Source of the DNA: Rusavskia elegans
Lineage: Eukaryota > Ascomycota > Lecanoromycetes > Teloschistales > Teloschistaceae
Reading direction: 5' to 3'
Assembly (NCBI GenBank): GCA_011316305.1
Contig: SAUG01000084.1
Location: 141,250 to 205,249 of the forward strand
DNA: 64,000 nt
Shown: one piece after another, positions 37,983-50,100 of the stretch
How positions within the stretch are numbered: position 1 is the first letter of the stretch
How the letters are laid out: each line of letters starts with the position of its first letter
Translations under genes and position numbers: made by a program
Notes under the pieces: model-generated
The model's input: only the letters and a program-made list of their open reading frames with translations
The model's database searches: none
What the model was told of the DNA's origin: nothing

Positions 37983-38921
37983 TTCCTATCTGGAATTATA
38001 TTGAATTTTCATATATGTATATATATATTTTATCAACGTTATATACGGCAACGAATATTGTATTTTACGTATAAAGAAACTTTTATATTTAAAGGTATAT
38101 TCGTCAGGCAAGGTTTATAGCGCAGTTAATTACTTCTATTTAACTATTTCCTTTTTTATTCGTTTACGAATCCTCTACTATATAAATATAACTTCGTTAC
38201 TCGTAGTTTTCGGTCTACCAGTCTTTCTTCGATATTATAAATAATTAGAAATATCTAATATTTCCGCTATATCTACCTACTATACTACGAAGTAATTATC
38301 TATATTTATCGTATCGGCTATATTTATCGTATAACCTGTATCTAAACGTTCCGCTAAGCTATTAAAATATTCTTTAATCTATCTAGCTTTAAAAGGGTCG
38401 TTAGATAGTACGCTGGCTATTACGGCTAGAAGTTTTACCTGGTCGATTAGATTAAAAGGAGATAGAAAGATCGAATAGCGCGTTTTAAAGATAGTAAAAA
38501 GAAGATTTAGATTAAAGTCGAAATAGGTTAGCTAGAGATAGTCGACGACTATACGAGTAGATATAGTTATTACGGATATACTACCGTCTGGTTTAGTTTA
38601 TAGCTATAGCTATTACGAGAGTATATATATATATATATAAAGGCTTTAAAGTTTATATTACTAGTAAAAGAAAAAGAAACGATAACTGCGAGGTATATTT
38701 ATCTATAAAAATTTCTACGTTAGTTAAATTATCGGTAAAAGGATACGTTATATTACTAAGTAAATTTAAATTAAAATTCTATAAAAAGATCTGTTATTTA
38801 TATTAACTAAACTAAAATGTAAATTCTATTACCGTATATTGAATACTAGTATACTAACGTTTAATTTACTTACCGAACCACTGGTTTACCGGGTACCAAA
38901 ACCAAAACAAATAACTAAATA
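37983..38921 (-). repeat. repeat R, copy 2 (reversed)
   Basis: Near-complete reverse copy. Left end GGTTCCTATCTGGAATTATA, right end GGTTTACCGGGTACCAAAAC followed by CAAAACAAATAACTAAAT. It is collinear over its whole length with 43287-44291, with many extra C/T differences, so this copy has been hit by RIP more than copy 3. Confidence 0.8.
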
Positions 38922-40257
38922 AAAAAATTAAATTGAAATTTTTTAAAAAAAATTATTTAGAATTTAAATTTTATATTGTTAGTATTATTTTTATCTTTTC
39001 CTATAAAAAAAGACGCGATTTTTTTAAAATAATATCTTTTAGTTATTATAAAATTTTCGATGTAAAATTAATAATTGAAAATTTAATATTATAAATTAAT
39101 TTATAGATTCCATTTATAATTATTAAAATGATTTTCTATACAAAAATAGACTACTTTTAAAATTAATCCGATCGATAATATATATTACTAGATAAATTTA
39201 AAATATATATTTTTTAATCTTTCGGCTTTATTACATTTATTATTTATACGTTTTTAAACGTTTTATATAGTTTTTATCTATATTTTACCAATATAAATAT
39301 CGATAACGATCTTTATATACAAAATATTTATTGCTAGTATTTAAATACGCTTGTTTATTGTTTATTTATATAATTTATATTCCGATTTCTATTTCAATTC
39401 CAATTTTGATTCTAATTTAAACTTTTATTTCTATTTTTATATAATATTATAGTATTTTTTATATTAGATTTTCGGCTATTATCCCAATTAATATCTTTTC
39501 CGTAGAAAAAAAATAGAAATAGAAAAAGAAATAGAAAAAATATCAATAGCGATTCAAAAATTTATAAAAATTAATTAATAATTAATAATTATCTCTATAG
39601 TTTTTTTTAAATTAATTTAAAATATACGATTTCTATTTAATAAAAAAAATTGGAATATTTATAATTAAATGGATTATATCTTCTATATTGGACTATTTCT
39701 ATATTTTTATAGTTATATTGACTATATTTACCTTTTATTGTTAGTTCAATTAAATTTTCGGCTACTATTTCCACGTTCGATAAAAAGTTAATAATAATTT
39801 TTATATAAATCGCGGATATTATAGTAGTTAATATCGATATATTTTAATCGGTTATAAATATATTTATTATCTATTTACGCGAATACTAATTAGCTATTAT
39901 TTCTAATTAAAAGAAATAAAGTTAATTTATATATTTTTTATTTTAGATAATAATAATACGTTTAAGCTAATCGTTAATAAATTAGATAGATCTAAAATCT
40001 TTTAGTAATTATAAAATCTAGAAACCTTTTTTCGCGTAGTTCGATTTCGGTTATTAAAGTTATATTTAATTTCTATTTTTAATTTATCTAAAATATTAGT
40101 CCGCCGGCGAATATATATTAAAAGATGAAAATAGATTTTCTATCGATTAGATTTATTATATAATCGGAATCGGAAAAACCGATAATTTTTAAATTTTTAC
40201 TAGCGTTAAATACTAGACTTTTATCGATAGTCAATCGAAAATATTTTAGGAAATTCT
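38922..40257. other. unidentified AT-rich region
   Basis: No recognised element. On the minus strand 39.35-39.55 kb shows a short coding-like patch with charged residues, too damaged to assign. The purine-rich run at 39515-39540 (AGAAATAGAAAAAGAAATAG) is simple sequence. Confidence 0.4.
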
Positions 40258-41034
40258 ATTTTAGATGACGCTTCCAGTACCTGAACAGCGTATTAATATA
40301 TTATTCAGATTATATAATCAAAAACATCACGTGATCAAATATATCGAGTATAGATAATACGAATATACCGTAATTTATTATATCTGTTCAAAATAATATA
40401 TTGTTTTACAAAAATAGCTTGTTCGTATTATATTTTAAATTACCGTAAAATACAAAAATCGATCTATCGGTCTGTAGACCGACCTTTCGAAATCTTAATC
40501 CGATAGGTCGATTTATTTTATCTAGGCGGGTTAAATAGCCAAATTTGTTTAAAAAATCGAAAACCGAGAGATTCGAACCCCGAACCTACCGAATTATCCT
40601 AATCGGGACAAATTTATAAAAGGATAGAATATCTATAGCACTTTATTAACTAGACTAAAGAAAGTTATAAGTTTTAATTCTAATAAATTAAATATATAGT
40701 AAAGCTTTCGATTATTTAAAATTTTATTTCAATATTAAATTAATATTAGATTAATATCAAATTAATCTAGAATCCTCTAAAATAATTGATTAGCAGTAAA
40801 TTAACGAGTTATAAAGAGAAACTGACTATTATAGTATAATTTCAAGTTCTAGATAACAGACTATTAACAGACTTTTTCTAAAAACAGCTAATAGTATTAA
40901 ACTCGCTGTTATTATAAACGTTTTATTTTTTGAAATTAAATATCTACTAGCAGTTTCAATAAATTTAATTGTTAATAGAATTTCTATTTTACCTATTATA
41001 TAACTTTTAATTAACTAGCAGCGCTTCCTAAAGT
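40258..41034 (-). mobile_element. TIR element T, copy 1, with tRNA-like module
   Basis: About 777 bp bounded by inverted ends: ATTTTAGATGACGCT at the left and, reverse-complemented from the right, ACTTTAGGAAGCGCT. The minus strand carries a tRNA-like module near the middle: A box TAGTCTAGTTAATAAAGT (40640-40657) and B box GGGGTTCGAATCTC (40568-40581). Related copies: 55483-56230 and 61030-62886. No obvious 8-10 bp target duplication. It has no coding capacity, so it would depend on a transposase elsewhere. Confidence 0.72.
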
Positions 41035-42240
41035 CTAGAATTTATCGATAATTTTTCGCGGGATTACTAAAATATTATCTAAAACGTTCGAAAACGAATA
41101 TAATATCCGATCGAATAGAAATATATACGTATATTAGACTTTCGATTTATTTAATACTATTTAAAATTAGTACGTATATTACTACTAGAAAATTTTTAGA
41201 ATACTATAAAGTCTTTAGCCGTTTTAATATATATATTAGCTTATATTTTACTAATATTACTATCGAATACGTAATTTCCAATGATATTATAACTTTAATT
41301 AATTAAAATAAATACCGGTAAATATATTAAATTCTATTCTTTTCCGCCTAATTTTTTATTATTTATTTAGGCTCTATTATTTTTATTTCCCTTTTACTAT
41401 TTATTTATTCTATTTTTTTTACTTTATTTCGACTATACGATCATCTAGAGTTATCGACTAATTAATTTTAGAGGCTAAAAACTAGCTAATATAAAAATTA
41501 ATAAATATAATATTATTAAATCTTTACTATTTAAAGAAGACTTCTAGTAATATTTAAAATTTATACTAGAAGAAAGATATAAAAAAGTTAATCTAGTAAT
41601 TATAGAATAAAATCAATAGATTTATAGATAATATCTTTTATTATTTTAAAATCTACTATCTTTTTCTAAGCGATATATAGAAAATACTATTTAAAAAAAT
41701 AAAGTAAAAGTATAGATTATAATAGATAATAATTTTGGAAGCTACTAGTAATTAGATATCTTTAAATCTTATTTGTTAAAAAATATTTAAAATAGCCGAT
41801 ATAATCTTTTTTATTTATAAAAGAACTTTTTTTTTAATACTTCGTTATATATATAATTAAAACTATAGTAAATATATTATAATACTATTTAAAGCCCGTA
41901 TTTAATAATGTAATAAATTTTAGTTTTATAAATCTATAAGTCGTTAATTCTTATTTTATTTTATTCGATCTATTCTTTTATTTTTAGCCTTTTTTTTAAA
42001 GTATTAGCTTTTTTCCATGTAATTTATTTATTCTATAGAGTCTTTCAACTAATGATTAGTAGAGTTTCTAAATACCGTCTTATTTTTAAAACTAGCGATT
42101 TTATTATAATTTGATTTTATTATCTAAATTAAATTAAGAGTATTTTTAATTATAATTTTAGTAGCGTCTATTATATATTATTCGCCCGAATAATAATATT
42201 AACGGAATTTAATAATAGTATAGTAAATTCTACTTTTAAT
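41035..42240. other. unidentified AT-rich region
   Basis: No recognisable gene. Weak coding-like patches (for example LEERYKKVNLVII near 41570-41610 on the plus strand) suggest a decayed gene or element that may continue into 42241-43265. Confidence 0.4.
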
Positions 42241-43265
42241 AATCTATATTGAATATTATTAGATAATATTAATATTATAGATCATCCGGAAATTAGAGAA
42301 AAAAAATATCATATAATCCGGATTTATAGTATATTAAATAAAATAAAAATATATTTAGAATAGAAGATAATATATATATCTTTATAACTATAATGGAATT
42401 TCAATATTAAAATTCTCTACTATCGTTCTAATATTCTTTTTCTATATTTATAGAAGATTTATATTATTTCTACTTTATTTAATTTTTCTTTCCATTATAT
42501 ACCCCCGAAAATTAGTATTTATAATACTATCCGGATACTTTGAAAAATTAATAATCTATAGTCTAAAGTATTTCTAATATTTCTTTTACTTTTATCGATA
42601 TTAGATAGTTTATTTTACCTAATACTATAAATAATTAGATCTTCTACTATTTTTTTTAACTAACTTTTTAAATGATCTAATATTATAATTTTAAATTATT
42701 ATATTTCGGAAAATATATTACTATCTATTTTTATAGCGCTTTTAAAATAGATTCTAGCTATAAATAAATTGCCTCCTTTATTAATATTATATAAAGTCTA
42801 ATCAATAGTTTTAGATTATATTAAAACGGTATTAATATCTACTTTTTAGTAACTTTTCAGATTTTAATCTAGATTCTATAGAAAAGAAATAATACTAGTA
42901 AAATTAATTCAGCGGATTTATATTTATTTACCTATAATAGCTATAGCCTCGGTTCTTCTATATATTAAATTTAAACTTCTGAATATTTTTTCTAATTTGC
43001 TTCTAGTATTTATAATCTTTTTTTACTATCTGTAATATAAAAGCCCTATTTAATATATAGTTTATTTATCTAATATCGTTATTTATAATTTTTTATTACC
43101 GCTATTTCACTTTATTACTCTAAAATATCTATTACCGATACTACGCGTATAGTATATAGCTAGCTTATATATAGTAGTAACTTTAATTCTCCGGGATCTT
43201 TAAATATTAATCGAGATAATAAGAAATTTTATAAATCTAAAATTCGAAGTAGACTTTTATAATAT
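42241..43265 (+). pseudogene. unidentified coding relic with sparse stops
   Basis: One plus-strand frame (codons starting at 42241+3n) stays readable for about 330 codons with stops nearly all TAA/TAG, well below what base composition alone would give. Readable pieces are NIIDHPEIREKKYHIIRIYS (42268-42330), FHYIPPKISIYNTIRIL (42493-42540) and LPPLLILYKV*SIVLDYIKT (42769-42828). It is rich in Ile/Leu/Phe. I do not recognise a family. It is followed immediately by repeat R copy 3. It could be an ordinary gene that duplicated and was mutated, or part of a transposon. Confidence 0.4.
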
Positions 43266-43286
43266 CTAGCGTTATCCCCCCTGGGG

Positions 43287-44291
43287 GGCTCCTGTCTGGG
43301 GTTATATTGAGTTTTCATATATATATATATGTTTCATCAACGTTATATACGGCAACGATTGTTGTATTTCACGTATAAAGAAATTTTTACAGCTAAAGGT
43401 ATATAGTTTATCAGGCAAAATTTACAGCGCAGTTAATTATTTCTATTTAACTATTTCCTTCTTTATTCGCGATTACGAATCCTCTACTATATAAGTATAA
43501 CTTCGTTACTCGCAGTCCTCGGTCTACCAGTCCTTCCTCGATATTATATATAATTATCAGCTTCTAATATTTCCGCTATATCTACCTACTATACTACGAA
43601 GTATCTATTTATAGTCCTCGCCTCGGCTATACTTATCGTATAAACCGTACCTAAACGTTCCGCTAAGCTATTAAGGTACTTTTTAGCCCGCGTAGCTTTA
43701 AAAGGGTCGCTAGCTGTAAAACGGTCGCTAGCTAGTACGCTAGCTACTACGGCCAGAAGCTTTACCCGGTCGATTAGGCTAAAGAGGGGTAGAGAGGTCG
43801 GATAGTACGTTTTAAAAGCGGTAAAAAGGGTATTTATATCGAAGTTAGAATAGCTTACTCTAGCTGCTATAAGGTGGTCGACGTCCGCGCGGGTAGGTAT
43901 AGTTATTATAGATATAGGTACTACTGTCTGGTTTAGCTTATAGCTATAGCTGTTACGGGAATATATACGTACGTAAGGGGTTTTTATAAGTTATAGTACT
44001 TACGAGGGTATAGTATTATAGGGCTTATATTACTAGTAAAAGAAGAAGAAGAAGCGATAACTACGAGGTATACTTATCTATAAAAATTCGATATTAAATT
44101 ATCGGTAGAAGGATACGTTATATTACTAAGTAAATTTAAATTAAAATTCTATAGAAAGAACCGTTATTTACGTTAATTAAACTAGGGTATAAGTTCTACT
44201 ACCGTATATTTAATGCTGGTATACCAACGCTTGATTTGCTTACCGAACCACTGGTTCACCGGGCACCAAAACCAAAATAAATAACTAAATA
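43287..44291 (-). repeat. repeat R, copy 3 (reversed, least mutated)
   Basis: About 1 kb in reverse orientation, from GGGCTCCTGTCTGGGGTTAT to GTTCACCGGGCACCAAAACC and the CAAAATAAATAACTAAATA tail. It keeps many CpA and TpG steps (for example GGCAACGATTGTTGTATTTC near 43350), so it has largely escaped RIP. It is preceded by the palindrome CCCCCCTGGGGGG (43276-43288). Best copy for reconstructing the family. The strand label follows the opposite of the 18061-18402 frame. Confidence 0.82.
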
Positions 44292-45594
44292 TCTAGTGTT
44301 ATAGAATAGATAAATAATAGAAATTAAATACTAGTATATATTTTATTCTATTCTTTTTATACAAGCCCTATCTAATATTCTAAAATTAAAATATAGGATT
44401 CGGTATAATAGAAAATAATATCTAGATTCGTTCAAAAATATTAATCTAGGAAGCTAATAGTTATAAATAGACTATAGATTATTATATAGTATTGGTAGAA
44501 GGAATTAATTAAACGAAAGGAAAAATAAAATATAGATGAAAAATAATAAAATCCTATAGTAATATTTAAAAAACTTTATACTATTCTATTATATCTATAT
44601 AGCTAATTCATATTTGATTACCTTTATATTTCTAGTTATATAAGCTGCTTTTTTATATTGAAAACTTTCTAGCTCTTTCCGAAGACCCCGGAATTCGATA
44701 ATTTTATTATATTTATTTTATTAGTATCTTTTCCGTAATTAATATAATTTTATTATATAACTAATACCTAGATCTATTCGCTGAAAGGACCTTTTATAGA
44801 TTTTCAATAGACCTTTAATAGAGTATATACTCTATTATATCGCCAGAAGACGATACTCTAATCTAGTAATTAAAAAATGGATGATATTTTATCTAGCGGG
44901 ATTAAAGACTGTTAAAAACGTATCTGGATATTTATTAAATACCTATTATATAAAAAGAATATTATAGAAGATTATCGAAAGAGGAAAAACTCTATTACTA
45001 AACTAATATCTAAAGACTTGGCTAATATTTCATATAAAACTACAATAAATATTATAATTTCTTATATTTTATTTTTTCCTCTATATCATTTAAAGCTCTA
45101 AAGTTATACTTTCCTTTTTTTTAAAAAAAAGCTTCGAAGGTATAAGAAAGAGCTACGACGTATATATAGATACAATAACTAAAAAATAGTATAGAAATAG
45201 TTATAAATAAATTAGTTAATTATATATTAGTCGGTAGACGATTTCTTTTCTTCTCTAAATCAATAATTAACTTCTATTAACCGATAGTTCTAATTTTTAT
45301 ATAATCCCTCTAAATGTTTTCTATTCTATTACCGGCGTACTAGAGAATTTTCTATAGCTTTATTTATAGCTTTATAGTACGAAGAAGTTATTTTTATTCT
45401 TTCCCCCTTTATTTTAAAGAATAATAAAGCTATAATAGATAATAGAAAACTTCTAGAAATCTCTATTAGATTTTTAAATCTAGTAAAATATTTAATAAAG
45501 CCTTTCTTTACTATACTAGTAACTCTATAGATTTAAATCGTTATACTATTAATAATCGAAACCGTCTATTCTTTTAATAAACGAAGCCGTCTAT
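44292..45594. other. unidentified region up to the Copia element
   Basis: AT-rich with several readable but unassigned patches (for example a plus-strand stretch near 44880-45010 around the ATGGATGAT-like sequence and GAAAGAGGAAAAACT). No domain recognised. The last five bases TCTAT are the target duplication of Copia. Confidence 0.45.
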
Positions 45595-45770
45595 TATTAG
45601 AAGTACGTGTTACGTACAATAGCTATACTAAAGCGCTAAGAGCGCTAGTACCGATTAGACCTAGTAGATCTAGGCGCTAAAGCCCTAATATCTCCTTTTT
45701 ATATATTTAGTTTAGGCGAAAGTCTATTTTAGTAAATTAAATTTAATATTCTATATATATAATTTTAATA
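45595..45770 (+). repeat. Copia 5' LTR
   Basis: 176 bp, beginning TATTAGAAGTAC (ancestral TG probably mutated to TA) and ending ATTTTAATA. It aligns end to end with 53605-53780; most differences are C/T or G/A. It is followed by GGTTATAAATTTAGAAG, which is where the primer-binding site should lie. Confidence 0.88.
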
Positions 45771-46999
45771 GGTTATAAATTTAGAAGTTCTAGATAAATT
45801 AGTTTATAATAGTTATTATCTTTATTCGCGAGTATTATATCTTTATTAAATATTCTTTTTTATCTATCCTTTAATAGATCCGATATATATTATTAAACCG
45901 TATAAAATATCTAATATAGTAAACGATAAAGTCTATAGTTATACTACTACTAATAAGTACTCTAGTAATAACCGAAATTATAAATAACTAAATAGACTCT
46001 TTTTATTTTACTTTATAACTCTTTCTAGCCGTTTAAATTACTAACCTTTTTACTTTCGGATAGAACTATTAAGTCGCTAATCTATTATATATAGATATAT
46101 TACTATAGAAATACTATACTAGATATAGTAGTTAGCCTTTTAAAATCAGATTTTTATAATTATTAGTTTTATATTCTGCCGCCTAGCTAACGCTAGTTAG
46201 CGGCGTAGTAATCTAGATAGCTGAGTTTATACTAGCTATTATAAATAAAGATAGAAAGCGACTATCTAGCTAATTTAATATAGACTAGGACTTTTATAAA
46301 ATAGAAGGCTAGTAGACTATATTCCTAGTTATTATATCTTTTCTAATTTTCTAACGGTCTAAACGAACCCCTACTATTTTTAAACTAACTACTTCGTTTC
46401 TAGAACTAGAGCTATAGAGCCTAGCCTTCGGCTTTACTAGCTATATCGTCTAGTCCTAAATAGTATAAAATCTCGAAGCTTTCTATTTATTACTAAAGAC
46501 TATTATTATATCGTTTTAATTTTCGAAGCTTTATTTAATATATTCTAAATCTTATATCTACTTCTATATTATTATTATTAAAGCTTTATATTAATTTTTA
46601 TAACTTTATAAATTTTAAATAATATTTTTTAAAGACTACCTAATTACTTCTAGGTAAGCTAAACCGCCTATAACTTTTAATTTTCTATCGAAAACTATAG
46701 ACTCCTATATAACTAATAATAAATCGACTTTATTATCTAGAGCTATCTATACCTTAACTCTAATTACTATCTATTAAAGTTATTTTCTATTATATCTAAA
46801 GATAATCCGGACCTTTTTAGTCCTTTTCTAATACTTTAAAATCCGAGTAATTTATTTAGCTTCGAAATTATTATACCTCCCGGGTACTTACTTCTAGGCC
46901 TTCTTTCGGATTCTTTCTTCAATAATACTATTCCTTGCGGTATTCTACGGTCTAGTACTAAGCTTAGCGAAATATATCTATCTCTATAATATTAACTAT
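45771..46999 (+). other. Copia leader segment of unknown content
   Basis: 1.2 kb between the 5' LTR and gag, too long for an ordinary leader. The plus strand shows a readable C-terminal-looking piece near 46870-46970 (PGYLLLGLLSDSFFNNTIP, then a block like GILRSSTKLSEIYLSL). It contains an imperfect inverted repeat at 46177-46206 around GCTAACGCTAGTTAGC. It may be an extra gene or a nested insertion. Confidence 0.45.
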
Positions 47000-47194
47000 T
47001 TATTTAGTTAATTTATTTTGGTTTTGGTGCCCGGTGAACCAGTGGTTCGGTAAGCAAATCAAGCGTTAGTATACTAGTATTGAATACACGGTAGCAGAAC
47101 CTATATCCCCGTTTAGTTGACGCAAATAACGGTTCTTTCTATAGAATTTTAATTCAAATCTGCTCAGCAATATAAGGCATCCTTCCACCGATGA
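47000..47194 (+). repeat. repeat R terminal fragment inside Copia
   Basis: Matches the first ~190 bp of R copies 3 and 4 (TTTTGGTTTTGGTGCCCGGT, then GAACCAGTGGTTCGGTAAGC) and stops abruptly at CTTCCACCGAT, after which Copia gag begins. It has fewer C/T changes than the surrounding Copia sequence, so it is a recent arrival or a recent exchange. If R is copied from the opposite strand this would be a 5'-truncated insertion with an A-rich tail. Confidence 0.75.
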
Positions 47195-47195
47195 T

Positions 47196-50100
47196 AATAT
47201 TAACTATAGATAATACTAAACTAGAAGGTTCTAGCTACTTTACTAATATAGTCCCGAAACTTAAAATCTATTCGGATTATAAAAATTAGGAGGAAACTAT
47301 TATAGTCTACTTCGTTTTTAATAACTTCCGAGCTGTTACTAAAGGTCCTTTACCCCTGGCTTTTTTTAACTACGAGGAAGAACGGCTAAAATATATCTAT
47401 ATAGTAAATAAGATAATCTATAGTATTAATATTAAAAACCTTATTAAAGATATTATATTTAATATTAAAAAGATACTAGATAAATTTTAAATATAATATA
47501 AAATCCGTAATACTAGTAAATTTATAGAATTTAACGTCTAGCTAGATAGTTTCTATTATAATAGTTCTTTCGAGAGTATAGAAGCCTATATAATTAAATT
47601 TTATAAGTTTACTAACGAAGTTTTAGCTATAGGTATTATTATTTCAAAAAGCCTTTTTAATTTAATAATTTTTTAAAGTTTTAGAACCGTTTTTAACTAC
47701 TTTTAGACCTTGTTTACCTAAAGTAACGTTATCGTTAGTAATAAAGATAAATAAAAATAGAAAGTAGTTATCTTAGATAAAACTATTAGTACTACTATTA
47801 GCGAGGAATATCGTTAATATAGTAATAGTAAATCTACTACTACTAGAACTAAGGCTTTTCTATCTATAAATAACCCGAATAAGTAAATTATTAAAGTCGA
47901 CTACTATTCCTATTATAACTAAAATAGCTATATAAAAGATACCTACTATAGTATATATTCTAAATTAAAGAAGATTTAGATAATAAAAAAGTAGAAAAAC
48001 GGTAGTAGTAAATATTAAAAAGGTAATAGTAATAAAGGTAAAGGCGGTAAAGGAAAAGATAGTAAAAATAGTAAAGATAATAAAAATAATAAATCTAAAA
48101 ACGATAAATTTAAAAATAAGTCTACCGAATTTAAAAAATTACTAAATTTTATTATAGTAGTACCGGTTTCTATTAACTTTAACTTTATAATTTTTACTTC
48201 TATAGCTTTATTAGTTTTATTAAATAAACTAGATTTTACTAATAGTTAGATATTCGACTATATCTATAACAATTATACTATTTTCTAGTAGTATCTTTCT
48301 ATCGAATATAGTATAAAATCTATCTAGAGCGAGTTTATAATCGGTATTAGTAGTACTATTAGTTTCTGACCAATCGCTAAAGATACTATTATATTTAACT
48401 ATTTTATAAATAGTAAATACTATTTTATAGAATTCTATAATATTTTTTATATCCCCGGATCCGGTACTAACCTTTTATTAATATTATAAATTTAGAAGAT
48501 AGGCGTTAAAATAATTATTAAAGACTATAGCTTTCGTTTTAGTTTTAGTATACCGGATTTAATATTAACTATCTATATATATAAAGGTCTATTCCTATTA
48601 AAAAATTTATACTATATAGCGCGACTTTATAATATTTTCTTTTATATACGATTAATCATTCGGATTTTTGATTGTCTTTCACGAATTAGTACTAGAGGTA
48701 CTAATCGATCAGATTACGTAATTATTTAGACTCGAATCTTTACCGAAAACTTAATTAAGGACTCCCGAAAGAGCTAGATCTAGACTAAAACCCAGAGGGA
48801 AACCGTAATCTATTTAACTTTAATTAACTTAATTTAATCTAATCGATCGGGCTAGGCCGAGACGATCTACTATATAATCTTTCTATATTTTTAAACTCTA
48901 TAAAAATCGACTAGGGTCGATAGAAAAAACTTAAATATTAGGTTAGCCTTCGAGGGATTTAAACCCCCGACCCGTCGGATTAACTCCGTTAACTCCGAAG
49001 AGCGCTGGATCCGCCGGGCCTCCAGGTCACGCAGCGTTACTACTGCGCCACCTAGGCCTAAAATTTTCTTTTATTTCTTTTTCTTTTTTATCTTCGTTTT
49101 TATTTTTATTAATATCCGATATAACTTTAAAAGCCTTTATTAAAATATCGGTAGAAGTTGAAAATATCTAGTATACCCAGTTTAGATATCTAGATAACTA
49201 GAATTTATATAAACTAGCGAATATATCTATAGGGATTAATTTATTTAAAGTTTTTAAATCTAAATCCGATTTCTATTTAGTTTATATTCTAGATAAATTA
49301 TATATATAACTTTATAGGGGCTATATCCGCTCTAGTAGCGGTTCTATAGACTTTATTTATATTAACTATATAGGACCTATTTAAAAAGGTAAAGTTCTAG
49401 TAGTATATAATAGGAGCTATAATATCTTTACTTTCCTAGATAATAATATCTAGAAATACGGTATTTATATAACTAAAATAAAAAACAGCCCTAAAATCTA
49501 TAAATACTAGAATTATCTTTATATCTATAATAAAAAAAGCGTTTTTATTATTAAATATTTATATAGTAATAACGAATTTAGGAGCTATATTATATCTAAA
49601 AGCTTTACTAATAAAAGTATCTAATAAAAGCCTACTATATCTAATAATCTATAATAGAATAGTACTTCCGAACGCTTCGGGTAAATACTAATATATAAAA
49701 CCTATTTTATATTAGTTTATAGCGGCTTTAGTAAGAAATATTAGCCGCTATTTATTAAAGCTACTATCTTTTTATATTTCCGGTTATCTAGTAGTAAATT
49801 AGGTATAACTCTATAAAAAAAGGAATATAGTAAACTTTTAGATTTAAATCGATTCCGTATTCTAAATTCTATAGTATATCTAATATATAATAATAAGATT
49901 CGGCAGTTCTATAATTAAAGCTATAGATATATCTTAGTCGGTTACTTTAGTAATACTATCTATAAACTATTAAACTCTTAAAATAAAATTATCTGTATTC
50001 CTCTTATATAGTATTTAAAGAAATAGATTAAAATCTAGATTTATTAGATTTATAGGAGTTAGAAGAATCTAAAAGTAAATAGTAACTTTTATAGAAACGA

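Noticed and set aside
47000..47194. Copia LTR
   Set aside because: It precedes gag and looked like an LTR end, but true LTRs with a 5-bp duplication are at 45595 and 53605, and this sequence belongs to repeat R copies elsewhere.
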